DNA from: DATGZH01 sp035297265
GTDB lineage: Bacteria; Actinomycetota; Acidimicrobiia; Acidimicrobiales; RAAP-2
Length of the DNA stretch: 16,248 nucleotides
Direction of reading: 5' to 3'
Assembly (NCBI GenBank): GCA_035297265.1
Contig: DATGZH010000032.1
Coordinates: forward strand, 1-16,248
Below are positions 7,231 through 15,897 of this stretch, in pieces (position 1 is the stretch's first letter; each line of letters begins with the position of its first letter). The notes under the pieces are model-generated. The model did not search any database. It was not told the DNA's origin and saw nothing but the letters and a program-made list of their open reading frames with translations. A program made the translations under genes and the position numbers.

Positions 7231-7280
7231 CGCCAGCCCCCCGGCACGACCCACCTCGCCCGGCAGGGGAGCAGGACGAC

Positions 7281-7305
7281 AAAGCCCCTGGTGAAGGGGG
7301 GCCTT
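7281..7305 (+). terminator. Possible terminator between fbaB and korA
   Basis: AAAGCCCCT (7281-7289) pairs with GGGGGCCTT (7297-7305) with one mismatch and one G-T pair around a 7-base loop. The arms are imperfect and no T run follows, so support is moderate. Confidence 0.35.
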
Positions 7306-7353
7306 CGACGGGCGCCCGGTGGGACCTCTCGCCGGGCCCTGTGGCGTCGGCGG

Positions 7354-7359
7354 TATGCT
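7354..7359 (+). promoter_or_regulatory. Possible -10 box (TATGCT) of the korAB operon
   Basis: TATGCT fits TANNNT and is the most AT-rich spot before korA. It would give a leader of about 140 bases carrying the 13-base repeats. No good -35 hexamer is seen at the right distance. Confidence 0.3.
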
Positions 7360-7396
7360 CTTCTGATACGAGCGGTGATCGCCCGTCTGGCGCGCC

Positions 7397-7431
7397 CGGC
7401 CGGCGATATCGGCCGGCGACATCGGCAGGCG
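7397..7431 (+). repeat. 13-base direct repeats in the korA leader
   Basis: CGGCCGGCGATAT (7397-7409) is followed at once by CGGCCGGCGACAT (7410-7422) and a partial CGGCAGGCG (7423-7431). There are about 2.7 head-to-tail copies, differing at one base between the full units. They could be a regulator binding site or simple slippage; nothing here decides. Confidence 0.6.
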
Positions 7432-7505
7432 CCCTCGACCGCCGCTCGGTGAAGGCGAAGGCCCGCCGGCCCAGCGGGGGCGACGCCAGAGGAGAGACGA
7501 CGAAC

Positions 7506-9379
7506 GTGGCAGAGACGACGGAGCACACGACCGAACAGCTGGACCGGGTGGTGGTGCGCTTCGCCGGGGACTCCGGGGACGGGATGCAGCTCACCGGGGA
7601 CCGCTTCACCACCTCGAGCGCCCTCCTGGGCAACGACCTGGCGACCTTCCCCGACTTCCCGGCGGAGATCCGGGCACCGGCCGGGACGCTGGCCGGTGTC
7701 TCCGCCTTCCAGGTCCACATCTCGGACCACGACATCTTGACCCCGGGCGACGCCCCGAACGTGCTCGTCGCCATGAACCCCGCCGCCCTCAAGGTGAACA
7801 TCGGCGTGATGCCCAAGGGGGCGACGGTCCTCGTGAACATCGACGCCTTCGAGGAGCGCAACCTGGCCAAGGCGGGCTACGAGGCCAACCCCCTGACCGA
7901 TGGGTCGCTGGCGGGCTTCAACGTCTACGAGGTCCCGATGACCTCGATCACCCAGGAGGCCTGCAAGGAGGCCGGGGTGAAGCCCCGGGACGCCGAGCGC
8001 TCCAAGAACTTCTTCGCCCTCGGCCTCATCAGCTGGCTCTACACCCGCCCCGTCGACCCCACCATCGCCTGGATCGCCGAGCGCTTCGCGGCCGACGAGA
8101 AGGTGGCCGAGGCCAACACCCGGGCCTTCCGGGCCGGCTACGACTTCGGCGAGACGGCCGAGCTCTTCGAGTCCAACTACGAGGTGCGGGCGGCCCCCTT
8201 CGCCCCGGGTGAGTACGTCAACATCACCGGCAACACCGCCCTCGCCTGGGGGCTGATCGTCGCCGCCCAGCGGGCCGGCCTGCCGCTCTTCCTCGGGAGC
8301 TACCCGATCACGCCGGCCTCCGACATCCTCCACGAGTTGTCGCGCCGCAAGGAGTTCGGCGTCCGCACGTTCCAGGCCGAAGACGAGATCGCCGGCGTCG
8401 GCGCGGCGCTCGGGGCGGCCTTCGGGGGCAGCCTCGGCGTGACCACGACGAGCGGCCCCGGCCTCGACCTCAAGTCCGAGACGATCGGCCTGGCCGTCAA
8501 CCTGGAGCTCCCGCTCCTCGTGATCGACATCCAGCGGGGCGGTCCGTCGACCGGGCTCCCCACCAAGACCGAGCAGGCCGACCTGCTCCACGCCATGTAC
8601 GGGCGCCACGGGGAGGCCCCGGTGCCGATCGTCGCCCCCTCCACCCCGTCGCAGTGCTTCGCGGCGGCGATCGAGGCGACCCGCATCGCCGTCAAGTACC
8701 GGACGCCGGTGATCCTGCTCTCCGACGGCTACCTGGCCAACGGGGCCGAGCCCTGGCGGCTCCCGGACCTCGACACCCTGCCGGCCATCGATCCCGCCTT
8801 CGCCAGCGAGCCGAACCACCGGGAGGAGGACGGGACCGCCACCTTCTGGCCCTACGTCCGGGACGAGGAGACCTTGGCCCGGCCCTGGGCGCCCCCCGGG
8901 GTCCCCGGTCTCGAGCACCGGATCGGCGGTCTCGAGAAGGCCGACGGGAGCGGCAACGTCTCCTACGAGCCGGCCAACCACGAGCTGATGGTCCACCTGC
9001 GGGCGGCCAAGGTGGCGGGCATCGCCCGGGACATTCCGCCGGTCGAGGTGGACGACGAGACCGGCGACGCCGAGGTGCTGGTGGTCGGGTGGGGCTCCAC
9101 CTACGGGGCCATCGCCGCCGGCGTGCGCCGGGTGCGGGCCCGGGGCCTCTCGGTGGCCCACTGCCACCTCTACCACCTGAACCCGTTCCCGCTGAACCTG
9201 GGCGAGGTGCTCTCGCGCTACGCCCGGGTGCTCGTGCCCGAGGTCAACATGGGTCAGCTGAGCCGCCTGCTGCGGGCGGAGTACCTCGTCGACGCCCAGT
9301 CCTTGAGCAAGGTCCAGGGCGTCCCGTTCCGGGCGGCCGAGATCGAATCGGCCATCCTCGGACTCCTCGGAGGTGAGGC

Positions 9380-9383
<4 letters not shown>
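7506..9383 (+). CDS. korA: 2-oxoacid (2-oxoglutarate):ferredoxin oxidoreductase, alpha subunit (gamma-alpha fusion)
   Basis: This 625-residue subunit works with KorB to decarboxylate a 2-oxoacid oxidatively to its acyl-CoA and reduce ferredoxin. The N-terminal gamma domain spans ~14-225 (VVRFAGDSGDGMQLTGDRF, 15-33). The alpha/pyrimidine domain follows, with GSYPITPASDILHELS (264-279) and QRGGPSTGLPTKTEQADLL (343-361). A C-terminal domain runs ~520-620 (VLVVGWGSTYGA, 524-535). Gamma-alpha fusions of this size are typical of actinobacterial KorA. Substrate choice is inferred as 2-oxoglutarate; pyruvate or a branched-chain oxoacid cannot be excluded. The GTG start has GAGGAG at 7489-7494. The frame is open far upstream to 6357, but that part is a shadow of fbaB. 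It overlaps korB by 4 bases, so translation is coupled. Confidence 0.95.
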
Positions 9384-10402
<1,019 letters not shown>

Positions 10403-10408
10403 GCTCCG

Positions 10409-10438
10409 GCCGGCCGGCCGATCGGTCGGCCGGCCGGC
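10409..10438 (+). terminator. Terminator hairpin after korB
   Basis: GCCGGCCGGCCGA (10409-10421) pairs perfectly with TCGGCCGGCCGGC (10426-10438) across a TCGG loop, 7 bases past the korB stop. It is a very stable 13-bp stem without a T run. Confidence 0.75.
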
Positions 10439-10444
10439 TATCGA

Positions 10445-10473
10445 TTGCCCAGGCGCGAGCGCTCCTCTAAAAT
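10445..10473 (+). promoter_or_regulatory. Promoter of the TauE/SafE exporter gene
   Basis: TTGCCC (10445-10450) and TAAAAT (10468-10473) are separated by 17 bases, the best-formed sigma-A-type promoter in the window. The expected start of transcription is near 10480, giving a leader of about 80 bases. An inverted repeat overlaps the -10 box. Confidence 0.7.
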
Positions 10474-10497
10474 CGAGATCTTCACTCGGATTTAGAG
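10465..10497 (+). promoter_or_regulatory. Operator-like inverted repeat over the -10 box and start site
   Basis: CTCTAAAATCGAG (10465-10477) and CTCGGATTTAGAG (10485-10497) are inverted copies around ATCTTCA. Eleven of 13 positions pair, plus one G-T. It covers the -10 box and the expected start of transcription, where a repressor would block initiation. The AT-rich arms stand out from the GC-rich surroundings. The regulator is unknown and no regulator gene lies next to it. Confidence 0.6.
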
Positions 10498-10561
10498 CGT
10501 CAGGGCGCCGGCTGCCGTCGGGCCCACCCGTTCCTCGGGGCGGGGGCGCAGGAAGGCCCGG

Positions 10562-11494
10562 ATGCACCTCGACCCCGCCCTCGTGCTGGCCAGTGCGATC
10601 GTGGGGTTCCTCGTCGGGCTGACCGGGGCCGGCGGCGGGGCCCTCATGACCCCGATGCTCGTCATCTTCTTCGGCGTCACGCCGTCGTCAGCCATCTCGA
10701 GCGACCTCGTGGCGGCGGCGGTGATGCGCCCGGTCGGCGGGGCCGTGCACCTCAACCGTCGCACCCCCAACCTGAAGATGGTGGGCTGGCTGATGCTGGG
10801 CTCGGTGCCCGCCGCCTTCTTCGGGGCCCTCGTGCTCCGGGGGCTCGGGAACACGAAGTCGGCCCAGGACGAGGTGTCGATCCTCCTCGGCTCGGTGCTG
10901 CTTCTCGGCGCCTCGGCGATGCTGCTCCGCCGGCTCGTGGAGCGCCGCTCGACCACGCTGGCCGCGCCGACGCCGCCGGGACAGAAGACCGTCGTGAAGC
11001 CCATCCCCACCGTCCTCATCGGGCTCTTCGGCGGGCTCATCGTGGGCATCACGTCGGTCGGCGCGGGCTCGCTCATGATCGTGATGCTGCTGATGGTCTA
11101 CCCCGGCATCGCCATGTCCGAGCTCGTCGGCACGGACCTCGTCCAGGCGGTGCCGCTCACGTTGGCCGCCGCGCTCGGCCACTTCCTGTTCGGCCAGGTG
11201 CACTTCGGGGTGACCGCCTCGCTCATCGTCGGGAGCGTGCCGGCCGTCTTCGTGGGCGCCCTCCTCTCGTCGAGGTCGCCCGACCGGCTGCTGCGACCGG
11301 CCATCACGTTCGTCCTCCTCCTCTCGGGGCTGAAGCTGGTCGGGCTGGGCACGGCCGAGCTCGGCTGGGTGGCCGGGGTGGCCGGCGCCGCCGTGGTCGT
11401 CTACCTCGTCTACCAGGTCCTGTGGCGCCGCCCGCGGGTGGCCGAGGTCAGCGCACCGGGCGGAACACCATCCCTGTCCGAGGTTTCGGGCTGA
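10562..11494 (+). CDS. TauE/SafE (TSUP) family membrane transporter
   Basis: The 310-residue integral membrane protein has about eight hydrophobic segments in two similar halves. The first half begins AIVGFLVGLTGAGGGALMTP (12-31) and the second VLIGLFGGLIVGITSVGAGS (151-170). The repeated G(L/I)xGxGxG(A/S) signature is typical of the TauE/SafE family, which exports sulfite or sulfur-containing organic anions. A charged loop (~123-147) separates the halves. The start ATG has AGGAAGG (10550-10556) five bases upstream. A regulated promoter precedes it. The substrate is inferred only from the family. The 3' end overlaps the convergent DUF1015 gene by 47 bases, so the C-terminal tail (~295-310) is encoded opposite that gene's end. 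Confidence 0.9.
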   Translation: MHLDPALVLASAIVGFLVGLTGAGGGALMTPMLVIFFGVTPSSAISSDLVAAAVMRPVGGAVHLNRRTPNLKMVGWLMLGSVPAAFFGALVLRGLGNTKSAQDEVSILLGSVLLLGASAMLLRRLVERRSTTLAAPTPPGQKTVVKPIPTVLIGLFGGLIVGITSVGAGSLMIVMLLMVYPGIAMSELVGTDLVQAVPLTLAAALGHFLFGQVHFGVTASLIVGSVPAVFVGALLSSRSPDRLLRPAITFVLLLSGLKLVGLGTAELGWVAGVAGAAVVVYLVYQVLWRRPRVAEVSAPGGTPSLSEVSG

Positions 11495-12641
11495 AGTAGG
11501 TCGTCTTCGGGGGCATGCGCCGGCGGGCCCCGGCCCACTCGGCGATCTGTTCCACGCTCGGAGGGCGCAAGAGGAGAGCGGCCTCGGCCTCGCCGTCGGC
11601 CAGGGCGGCGACGGCCTCCTGCCAGCTGTGGCGGTGGGTGGCCTTGTGGGGGACCGCCTGGAGCACGAAGTCGACGGCGCTCGAGTCGAGGTCGCTCGCC
11701 GCCGCCTCGTAGACCTTCTCGGTCGGACTGAGGAGCCACGCCCCGTCCGCGGTCACGAGGGCGAGGGACCGCGACTCGCCGAGGGCGGCCACGACCCGCT
11801 CAGAGGCGTCCCCGGCCCGGGCCACGTCGAACCACTCGGCGAAGACGGCCGGCAGGTCGGTGCCCTCGGGCAGGCCGCTCACCGTGCGGTGGATGGGGCC
11901 GACGGTGAGCTCGTCGGGGGAGAGCTCGACGACGAGGGCCATGACGAGGTCGTGGGGCCCGGGGCGGTCGCCGTTGGCCGCCCGCACCTCGGCCTGGTAG
12001 GCGAGGGCCGTCTCGTAGCGGTGGTGCCCGTCGGCGATGACGACGGGCGAGTCACGCACCGCCTGGCCGACGGCATCGGTCGTGGCCCGGTCCGTGACCA
12101 CCCAGAGCTCGTGGCGCACGCCGTCGTCGTCGGTGGCCGACACGGCCGGGTCGGAGGTCGGCTCGAAGAGGGCCGTGAGGCTCTCGGTCATGGAGAGGCC
12201 CCAGACGGGGGAGAGGTTGGTCCCGGTGGCCCGGAGGAGGTCCAGGCGGTCGCTCCTCGGCTTCGGGAGGGTGGCCTCGTGGGGGAGGACGTCGGCCTCG
12301 GGGCCCGGCACGACGAGGCCGAGCGCCCCCACCACGCCGGTCGTGGTCCGGCCGTCGGGCGAGGTCATGCGGTAGGGGTAGAGGGCCGGCGCCGCCTCGG
12401 GGACGACCAGGCCCTCGGCCCGCCAGGCCGAGAACAGCTCGGCCGCCACCTGGTAGCGGTCCATCTGGCGTTGGAGGTCGGGCTCGGGCAGCTCGACCGC
12501 GATGGCGTTGGCCGGGTGCCGGGACGAGAGGCGGGCCCGCTCGGCCGACTCGACCACGTCGTAGGGCGGGGCGATCACCTGGTCGGCGCGCACCCGGTCG
12601 AGGTCGTAGCGCAGGCCGACGAAGGGCTCGAAGCGGGGCAC
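11448..12641 (-). CDS. DUF1015 family protein
   Basis: The 397-residue protein carries the family blocks IAPPYDVV (23-30), LPHEATLPKPRSDRLDLLRA (119-138), GTNLSPVW (140-147), VIADGHHRYETAL (201-213) and the closing KTTYFSPKPRTGMVFRP (379-395). Length and motif order are normal. The many conserved His, Asp and Arg residues suggest an enzyme, but no reaction is established to my knowledge. There is no signal peptide or membrane segment. The GTG at 12641 begins the conserved PRFEPFVGLRY; the frame is open upstream to 12896 but that part runs into the divergent gene. CAGTCT six bases before the GTG might be a weak -10 box of the leaderless kind. It is divergent from the phosphatidyltransferase gene with 76 bases between starts. 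Confidence 0.9.
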   Translation of the reverse strand: MPRFEPFVGLRYDLDRVRADQVIAPPYDVVESAERARLSSRHPANAIAVELPEPDLQRQMDRYQVAAELFSAWRAEGLVVPEAAPALYPYRMTSPDGRTTTGVVGALGLVVPGPEADVLPHEATLPKPRSDRLDLLRATGTNLSPVWGLSMTESLTALFEPTSDPAVSATDDDGVRHELWVVTDRATTDAVGQAVRDSPVVIADGHHRYETALAYQAEVRAANGDRPGPHDLVMALVVELSPDELTVGPIHRTVSGLPEGTDLPAVFAEWFDVARAGDASERVVAALGESRSLALVTADGAWLLSPTEKVYEAAASDLDSSAVDFVLQAVPHKATHRHSWQEAVAALADGEAEAALLLRPPSVEQIAEWAGARRRMPPKTTYFSPKPRTGMVFRPVR

Positions 12642-12705
12642 GCGCCCAGACTGGCACAGCCCGCGCCGGCCCCCGTTGCCTCCATCGGCCGGCCGGTCCC
12701 GGCCG

Positions 12706-12711
12706 TAGGAT
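12706..12711 (+). promoter_or_regulatory. -10 box TAGGAT, leaderless-type promoter of the phosphatidyltransferase operon
   Basis: TAGGAT is followed by CTGGTC and the GTG at 12718, the same 6-base spacing as before the TPR gene. No ribosome binding site is seen. It lies in the 76-base divergent region shared with the DUF1015 gene. Confidence 0.65.
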
Positions 12712-12717
12712 CTGGTC

Positions 12718-13356
12718 GTGGCGACGTCCGAAGGAGCTCTCGCCCGCACGGTGGACCCCGAGGAGGACCGGATCCTCACCGTCCCGAACGCGGTCACCGC
12801 GGTACGGCTCCTCTGTCTGCCGCTCTTCCTCTGGCTCCTCTTCGGGGCGGGGGAGCAGACCGCGGCGGCGATCCTCCTCGGCGTCCTCGGGGCCACCGAC
12901 TGGGTCGACGGTTACGTGGCCCGCCGTTGGCACCAGGTCTCCAAGCTGGGCAAGGTGCTCGACCCGCTGGCCGACCGCCTGCTCATGCTCACGGCCATCC
13001 TGGCCACCGTGGTCTACGGCGCCGTCCCGGGCTGGTTCGCCGCGGCCACGCTGGCCCGCGAGGTGCTCGTGTCGGGGGCGGTGCTGGCCCTGGCGGTGGC
13101 GGGGGCCCGGCGGATCGACGTGCTCTGGGTGGGCAAGGCCGGGACCTTCGGCCTCATGTTCGCCTACCCGGCCTTCCTCCTGGCCGACGGCAACGCCGCC
13201 TGGCAGGAGCCGTTCTACGTCTTCGCCTGGGTGGCCGGCATCGGGGGCCTCGTCCTCGCCTGGATCGCCGCCGTGGCCTACCTGCCGCCGGCCCGTCAGG
13301 CCCTCGCCGAGGGACGGGCCGCCCGCCGGGCGGCGGCGAGGGGGGCGGCCTCGTGA
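12718..13356 (+). CDS. pgsA: CDP-alcohol phosphatidyltransferase (PgsA-like)
   Basis: The 212-residue membrane enzyme transfers a phosphatidyl group from CDP-diacylglycerol to an alcohol. The diagnostic motif D-x2-DG-x2-AR-x8-G-x3-D-x3-D is complete: Asp61, Asp64, Gly65, Ala68, Arg69, Gly78, Asp82 and Asp86. Several hydrophobic segments surround it (~31-42, 48-59, 88-110, 115-128, 142-155, 168-188), and the C-terminus is Ala/Arg-rich. Glycerol 3-phosphate is the likely acceptor, making phosphatidylglycerol phosphate, but inositol phosphate or another alcohol is possible, since the motif does not settle it. It overlaps the next gene by 4 bases (GTGA), so the two are co-translated. A pgsA-like gene near gcvH also occurs in Mycobacterium (from memory). 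Confidence 0.88.
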   Translation: MATSEGALARTVDPEEDRILTVPNAVTAVRLLCLPLFLWLLFGAGEQTAAAILLGVLGATDWVDGYVARRWHQVSKLGKVLDPLADRLLMLTAILATVVYGAVPGWFAAATLAREVLVSGAVLALAVAGARRIDVLWVGKAGTFGLMFAYPAFLLADGNAAWQEPFYVFAWVAGIGGLVLAWIAAVAYLPPARQALAEGRAARRAAARGAAS

Positions 13357-15842
13357 AGGCGGTCATCATGGCGGGCGGGGAGGGCACGCGCCTGCGCCCG
13401 CTCACCTCGAACCAGCCCAAGCCCATGCTCCCGATGGCCAACCGGCCGATGATGGAGCACGTCGTACGGCTGCTCCGCCAGCACGGCTTCGACGACATCG
13501 TCGTCACCGTGGCCTTCATGGCCAACACCATCCGGACCTACTTCGGCGACGGCGCCGAGCTCGGCGTGCGCATGGTCTACGCCACCGAGGAGACGCCGCT
13601 CGGGACGGCGGGCTCGGTGCTGAACGCCCGGGAGGAGCTCGACGAGCGCTTCGTCGTCATCTCGGGCGACGTCCTCACCGACATCGACCTCTCGGCCCTC
13701 GTGGCCTTCCACGACGCCAAGAGCTCGCTCGTCACGCTGGCCCTCGCCGCGGTGGAGAACCCGCTCGAGTTCGGCATCGTGATCACCCGCGAGGACGGCT
13801 CGGTGGAGCGCTTCTTGGAGAAGCCCGGCTGGGGCCAGGTCTTCAGCGACACGATCAACACCGGCATCTACGTCTTCGAGCCGGCGATCTTCGACTACAT
13901 CGCCGAGGGCCGTCCGGTCGACTTCTCGAGCGAGGTCTTCCCCGCGGTGCTCGACGACGGCCGACCGATCTTCGGCTTCGTCGCCGACGGCTACTGGGAG
14001 GACGTCGGCACGACCGAGGCCTACCTGCAGGCCCACCGGGACATCCTCGACGACCGGGTGCGGGTCGAGATCGACGGCTTCCCGCTCCGCCCCGGGGTGT
14101 GGCTCGGGCGGGGCTCGGAGGTCGACCCGACCGCGGTGGTCGACGGGCCGGCCATCATCGGCCCCAACTGCTCGGTGGGCGCGGGGGTGACCCTCGGGGA
14201 GTACTCGACGCTCGGGGCCAACGTGCGTGTCGCCGAGCACGCCCGGGTGAGCCGCTCGGTCATCAGCGACAACGGCTACCTCGGGTCGGGCTGCCGGGTC
14301 GAGGGGGCGGTCATCGGCCGCTCGTGCGACCTCCGGGCCAGGGTGGCCTGCGAGCCGGGATCGGTCCTCGGCGAGGGCTGCCTCGTCGGGGCCGGCGCCG
14401 AGATCAGGAGCGACGTCAAGATCTACCCGTTCAAGACGGTCGAGGCGGGCGCCGTCGTCAACTCCTCGATCGTCTGGGAGTCCCGGGGCTCGCGCCTCTT
14501 GTTCGGGCGCGACGGCGTGCGGGGCATCGCCAACGTCGACATCAGCCCGGAGCTCGCCGTCCGGCTGGCGGCCGCCTGGGCCTCGACCCTCGACAAGGGC
14601 TCCACGATCACCGCCTCGCGCGACACCAGCCGGGCGGCGAGGGTGCTCAAGCGGGCGGTCATGGTGGGCTGCAACGCGGCGGGGGTCAACGTCGACGACC
14701 TCGAGGTGGCGACGGTGCCGGTGACCCGTCACGACGTGCGGGACTCGACGAGCCAGGGCGGCGTCACCGTCCGGCTGGCCCACGACGACCCCCAGTCGGT
14801 GATCATCAAGTTCATGGACCGCGAGGGCCTCGACCTCGACGAGGTGGCCCAGCGCAAGATCGAGCGCCTCTACCACCGTGAGGAGTCGCGCCGGGTGCTG
14901 GCCGGCGAGATCGGCGACATCGACTTCCCCGGTCGCGCCGTCGAGCGCTACGTGGCCGACCTGGTGTCGGCCACGCCCGACCTGGCCGAGATCAGCCGGG
15001 GGGGCCTCAAGATGGTCCTCGACGTCTCCTACGGCTCGGCCAGCTTCGTGCTGCCCCACCTGCTCGCCAAGCTCGAGGCGGACGTCCTCGTGGTCAACCC
15101 CTACGCCCACACGCCGGGGATGATCTCGGTCGACCCGGAGGCGAGCGCGGCCCACGTGGCCAACCTCGTCCGGGCCTCGGGGGCCCAGCTCGGGGCGGTG
15201 ATCGACGCCAGTGGCGAGCGGCTCCGCATCGTCGACGACGAGGGCACGGTGCTCTCCGACGACCAGGCGCTCCTCGTGCTGCTGCGCCTCGTCGTCGACC
15301 ACGAGAGCCACGCCCGGGTGGCCCTGCCGGTGTCGGTGAGCAACGCGGCGGAGGCCATCTGCGCCGAGGCGGGGGCCGAGATCATCTCGACCAAGCTCTC
15401 GTCGGCCCACCTGATGGAGGTGGCGGCCTCCGGTGGCGTCTCGTTCGCCGCCAGCCAGTCGGGCGCGTTCATCTTCCCCCGGTTCCTGCCGGCCTTCGAC
15501 GCCGCGGCCACGCTGACCCAGCTCGTCTCGCTCCTCGCGGGCACGGGCCAGAGCCTCTCCAAGCTCGTGCGGGCCACGCCGCCCGTCCACATCGCCCACG
15601 AGGCGGTGGCCACCCCGTGGGAGCAGAAGGGTCTCGTCATGCGGACGCTCGTCGAACAGCTGGCCGGCCGGGACCTGGTCCTCGTCGACGGGGTGAAGGT
15701 CAAGGAGGACGACGGCTGGTGCCTCGTCCTCCCGGACCCCGAGGAACCGGTCACCCATGTCTGGGCCGAGGGTCCGAGCGCGGCCCTGGCCACGGCGCGG
15801 GTGCAGCAGTACGCGGTCCGCCTGCGCCAGCTCCTCGGCTGA
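13353..15842 (+). CDS. Sugar-1-phosphate nucleotidyltransferase fused to a degenerate phosphomannomutase-like domain
   Basis: This 829-residue protein has three parts. Residues 1-235 are a nucleotidyltransferase domain with MAGGEGTRLRPLTSNQPKPM (6-25), the metal-site SGDVLTDID (104-112), FLEKP (154-158) and YWEDVGT (214-220). Mannose-1-phosphate guanylyltransferase is the likely activity; glucose-1-phosphate is possible. Residues ~245-375 are a left-handed beta-helix of hexapeptide repeats. Residues ~380-829 follow the phosphohexomutase fold (LLFGRDGVRG, 382-391), but the catalytic signatures are altered. The serine loop reads RLAHDDP (474-480), with Ala476 for the catalytic Ser. The metal loop reads DASGER (618-623), the sugar loop SQSGA, and the phosphate loop LPDPEEP. 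Fusions of about this length are known in Streptomyces and cyanobacteria (from memory). GDP-mannose supply for envelope glycans is the inferred role. Confidence 0.88.
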   Translation: MKAVIMAGGEGTRLRPLTSNQPKPMLPMANRPMMEHVVRLLRQHGFDDIVVTVAFMANTIRTYFGDGAELGVRMVYATEETPLGTAGSVLNAREELDERFVVISGDVLTDIDLSALVAFHDAKSSLVTLALAAVENPLEFGIVITREDGSVERFLEKPGWGQVFSDTINTGIYVFEPAIFDYIAEGRPVDFSSEVFPAVLDDGRPIFGFVADGYWEDVGTTEAYLQAHRDILDDRVRVEIDGFPLRPGVWLGRGSEVDPTAVVDGPAIIGPNCSVGAGVTLGEYSTLGANVRVAEHARVSRSVISDNGYLGSGCRVEGAVIGRSCDLRARVACEPGSVLGEGCLVGAGAEIRSDVKIYPFKTVEAGAVVNSSIVWESRGSRLLFGRDGVRGIANVDISPELAVRLAAAWASTLDKGSTITASRDTSRAARVLKRAVMVGCNAAGVNVDDLEVATVPVTRHDVRDSTSQGGVTVRLAHDDPQSVIIKFMDREGLDLDEVAQRKIERLYHREESRRVLAGEIGDIDFPGRAVERYVADLVSATPDLAEISRGGLKMVLDVSYGSASFVLPHLLAKLEADVLVVNPYAHTPGMISVDPEASAAHVANLVRASGAQLGAVIDASGERLRIVDDEGTVLSDDQALLVLLRLVVDHESHARVALPVSVSNAAEAICAEAGAEIISTKLSSAHLMEVAASGGVSFAASQSGAFIFPRFLPAFDAAATLTQLVSLLAGTGQSLSKLVRATPPVHIAHEAVATPWEQKGLVMRTLVEQLAGRDLVLVDGVKVKEDDGWCLVLPDPEEPVTHVWAEGPSAALATARVQQYAVRLRQLLG

Positions 15843-15861
15843 CGAGGGCCCTTCGTCCCGT

Positions 15862-15881
15862 GGAGCCCCCTTCGGGCCTCC
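15862..15881 (+). terminator. Possible terminator hairpin before gcvH
   Basis: GGAG (15862-15865) and CCC (15866-15868) pair with GGG (15874-15876) and CTCC (15878-15881), with one bulged C and a CCTTC loop. It is 20 bases past the fusion gene stop and directly before the gcvH -10 box. Confidence 0.4.
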
Positions 15882-15883
15882 GA

Positions 15884-15889
15884 TAGGGT
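15884..15889 (+). promoter_or_regulatory. -10 box TAGGGT, leaderless-type promoter of gcvH
   Basis: TAGGGT is followed by eight bases and the ATG at 15898. There is no ribosome binding site. It suggests that gcvH has its own promoter rather than depending only on the upstream operon. Confidence 0.55.
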
Positions 15890-15897
15890 CGCCCCCC

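Larger units (their letters stand above)
7231..7505. other. Intergenic region upstream of korA
   Basis: No gene is seen. It contains a possible terminator (7281-7305), a possible promoter near 7354, a run of 13-base direct repeats (7397-7431) and the korA ribosome binding site GAGGAG (7489-7494). Confidence 0.5.

Noticed and set aside
7140..7260. Possible tRNA or other structured RNA because of GGTTCG near 7222
   Set aside because: No acceptor stem, anticodon arm or D arm could be matched around it.
6357..7505. In-frame upstream extension of korA
   Set aside because: The upstream part is the out-of-frame shadow of fbaB. The GTG at 7506 has a ribosome binding site and starts the conserved gamma domain.
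7191..9176. Minus-strand open frame of 661 codons opposite korA
   Set aside because: The composition (Gly, Val, Arg, Asp, His) is typical of the antisense frame of a GC-rich gene. korA itself is unambiguous.
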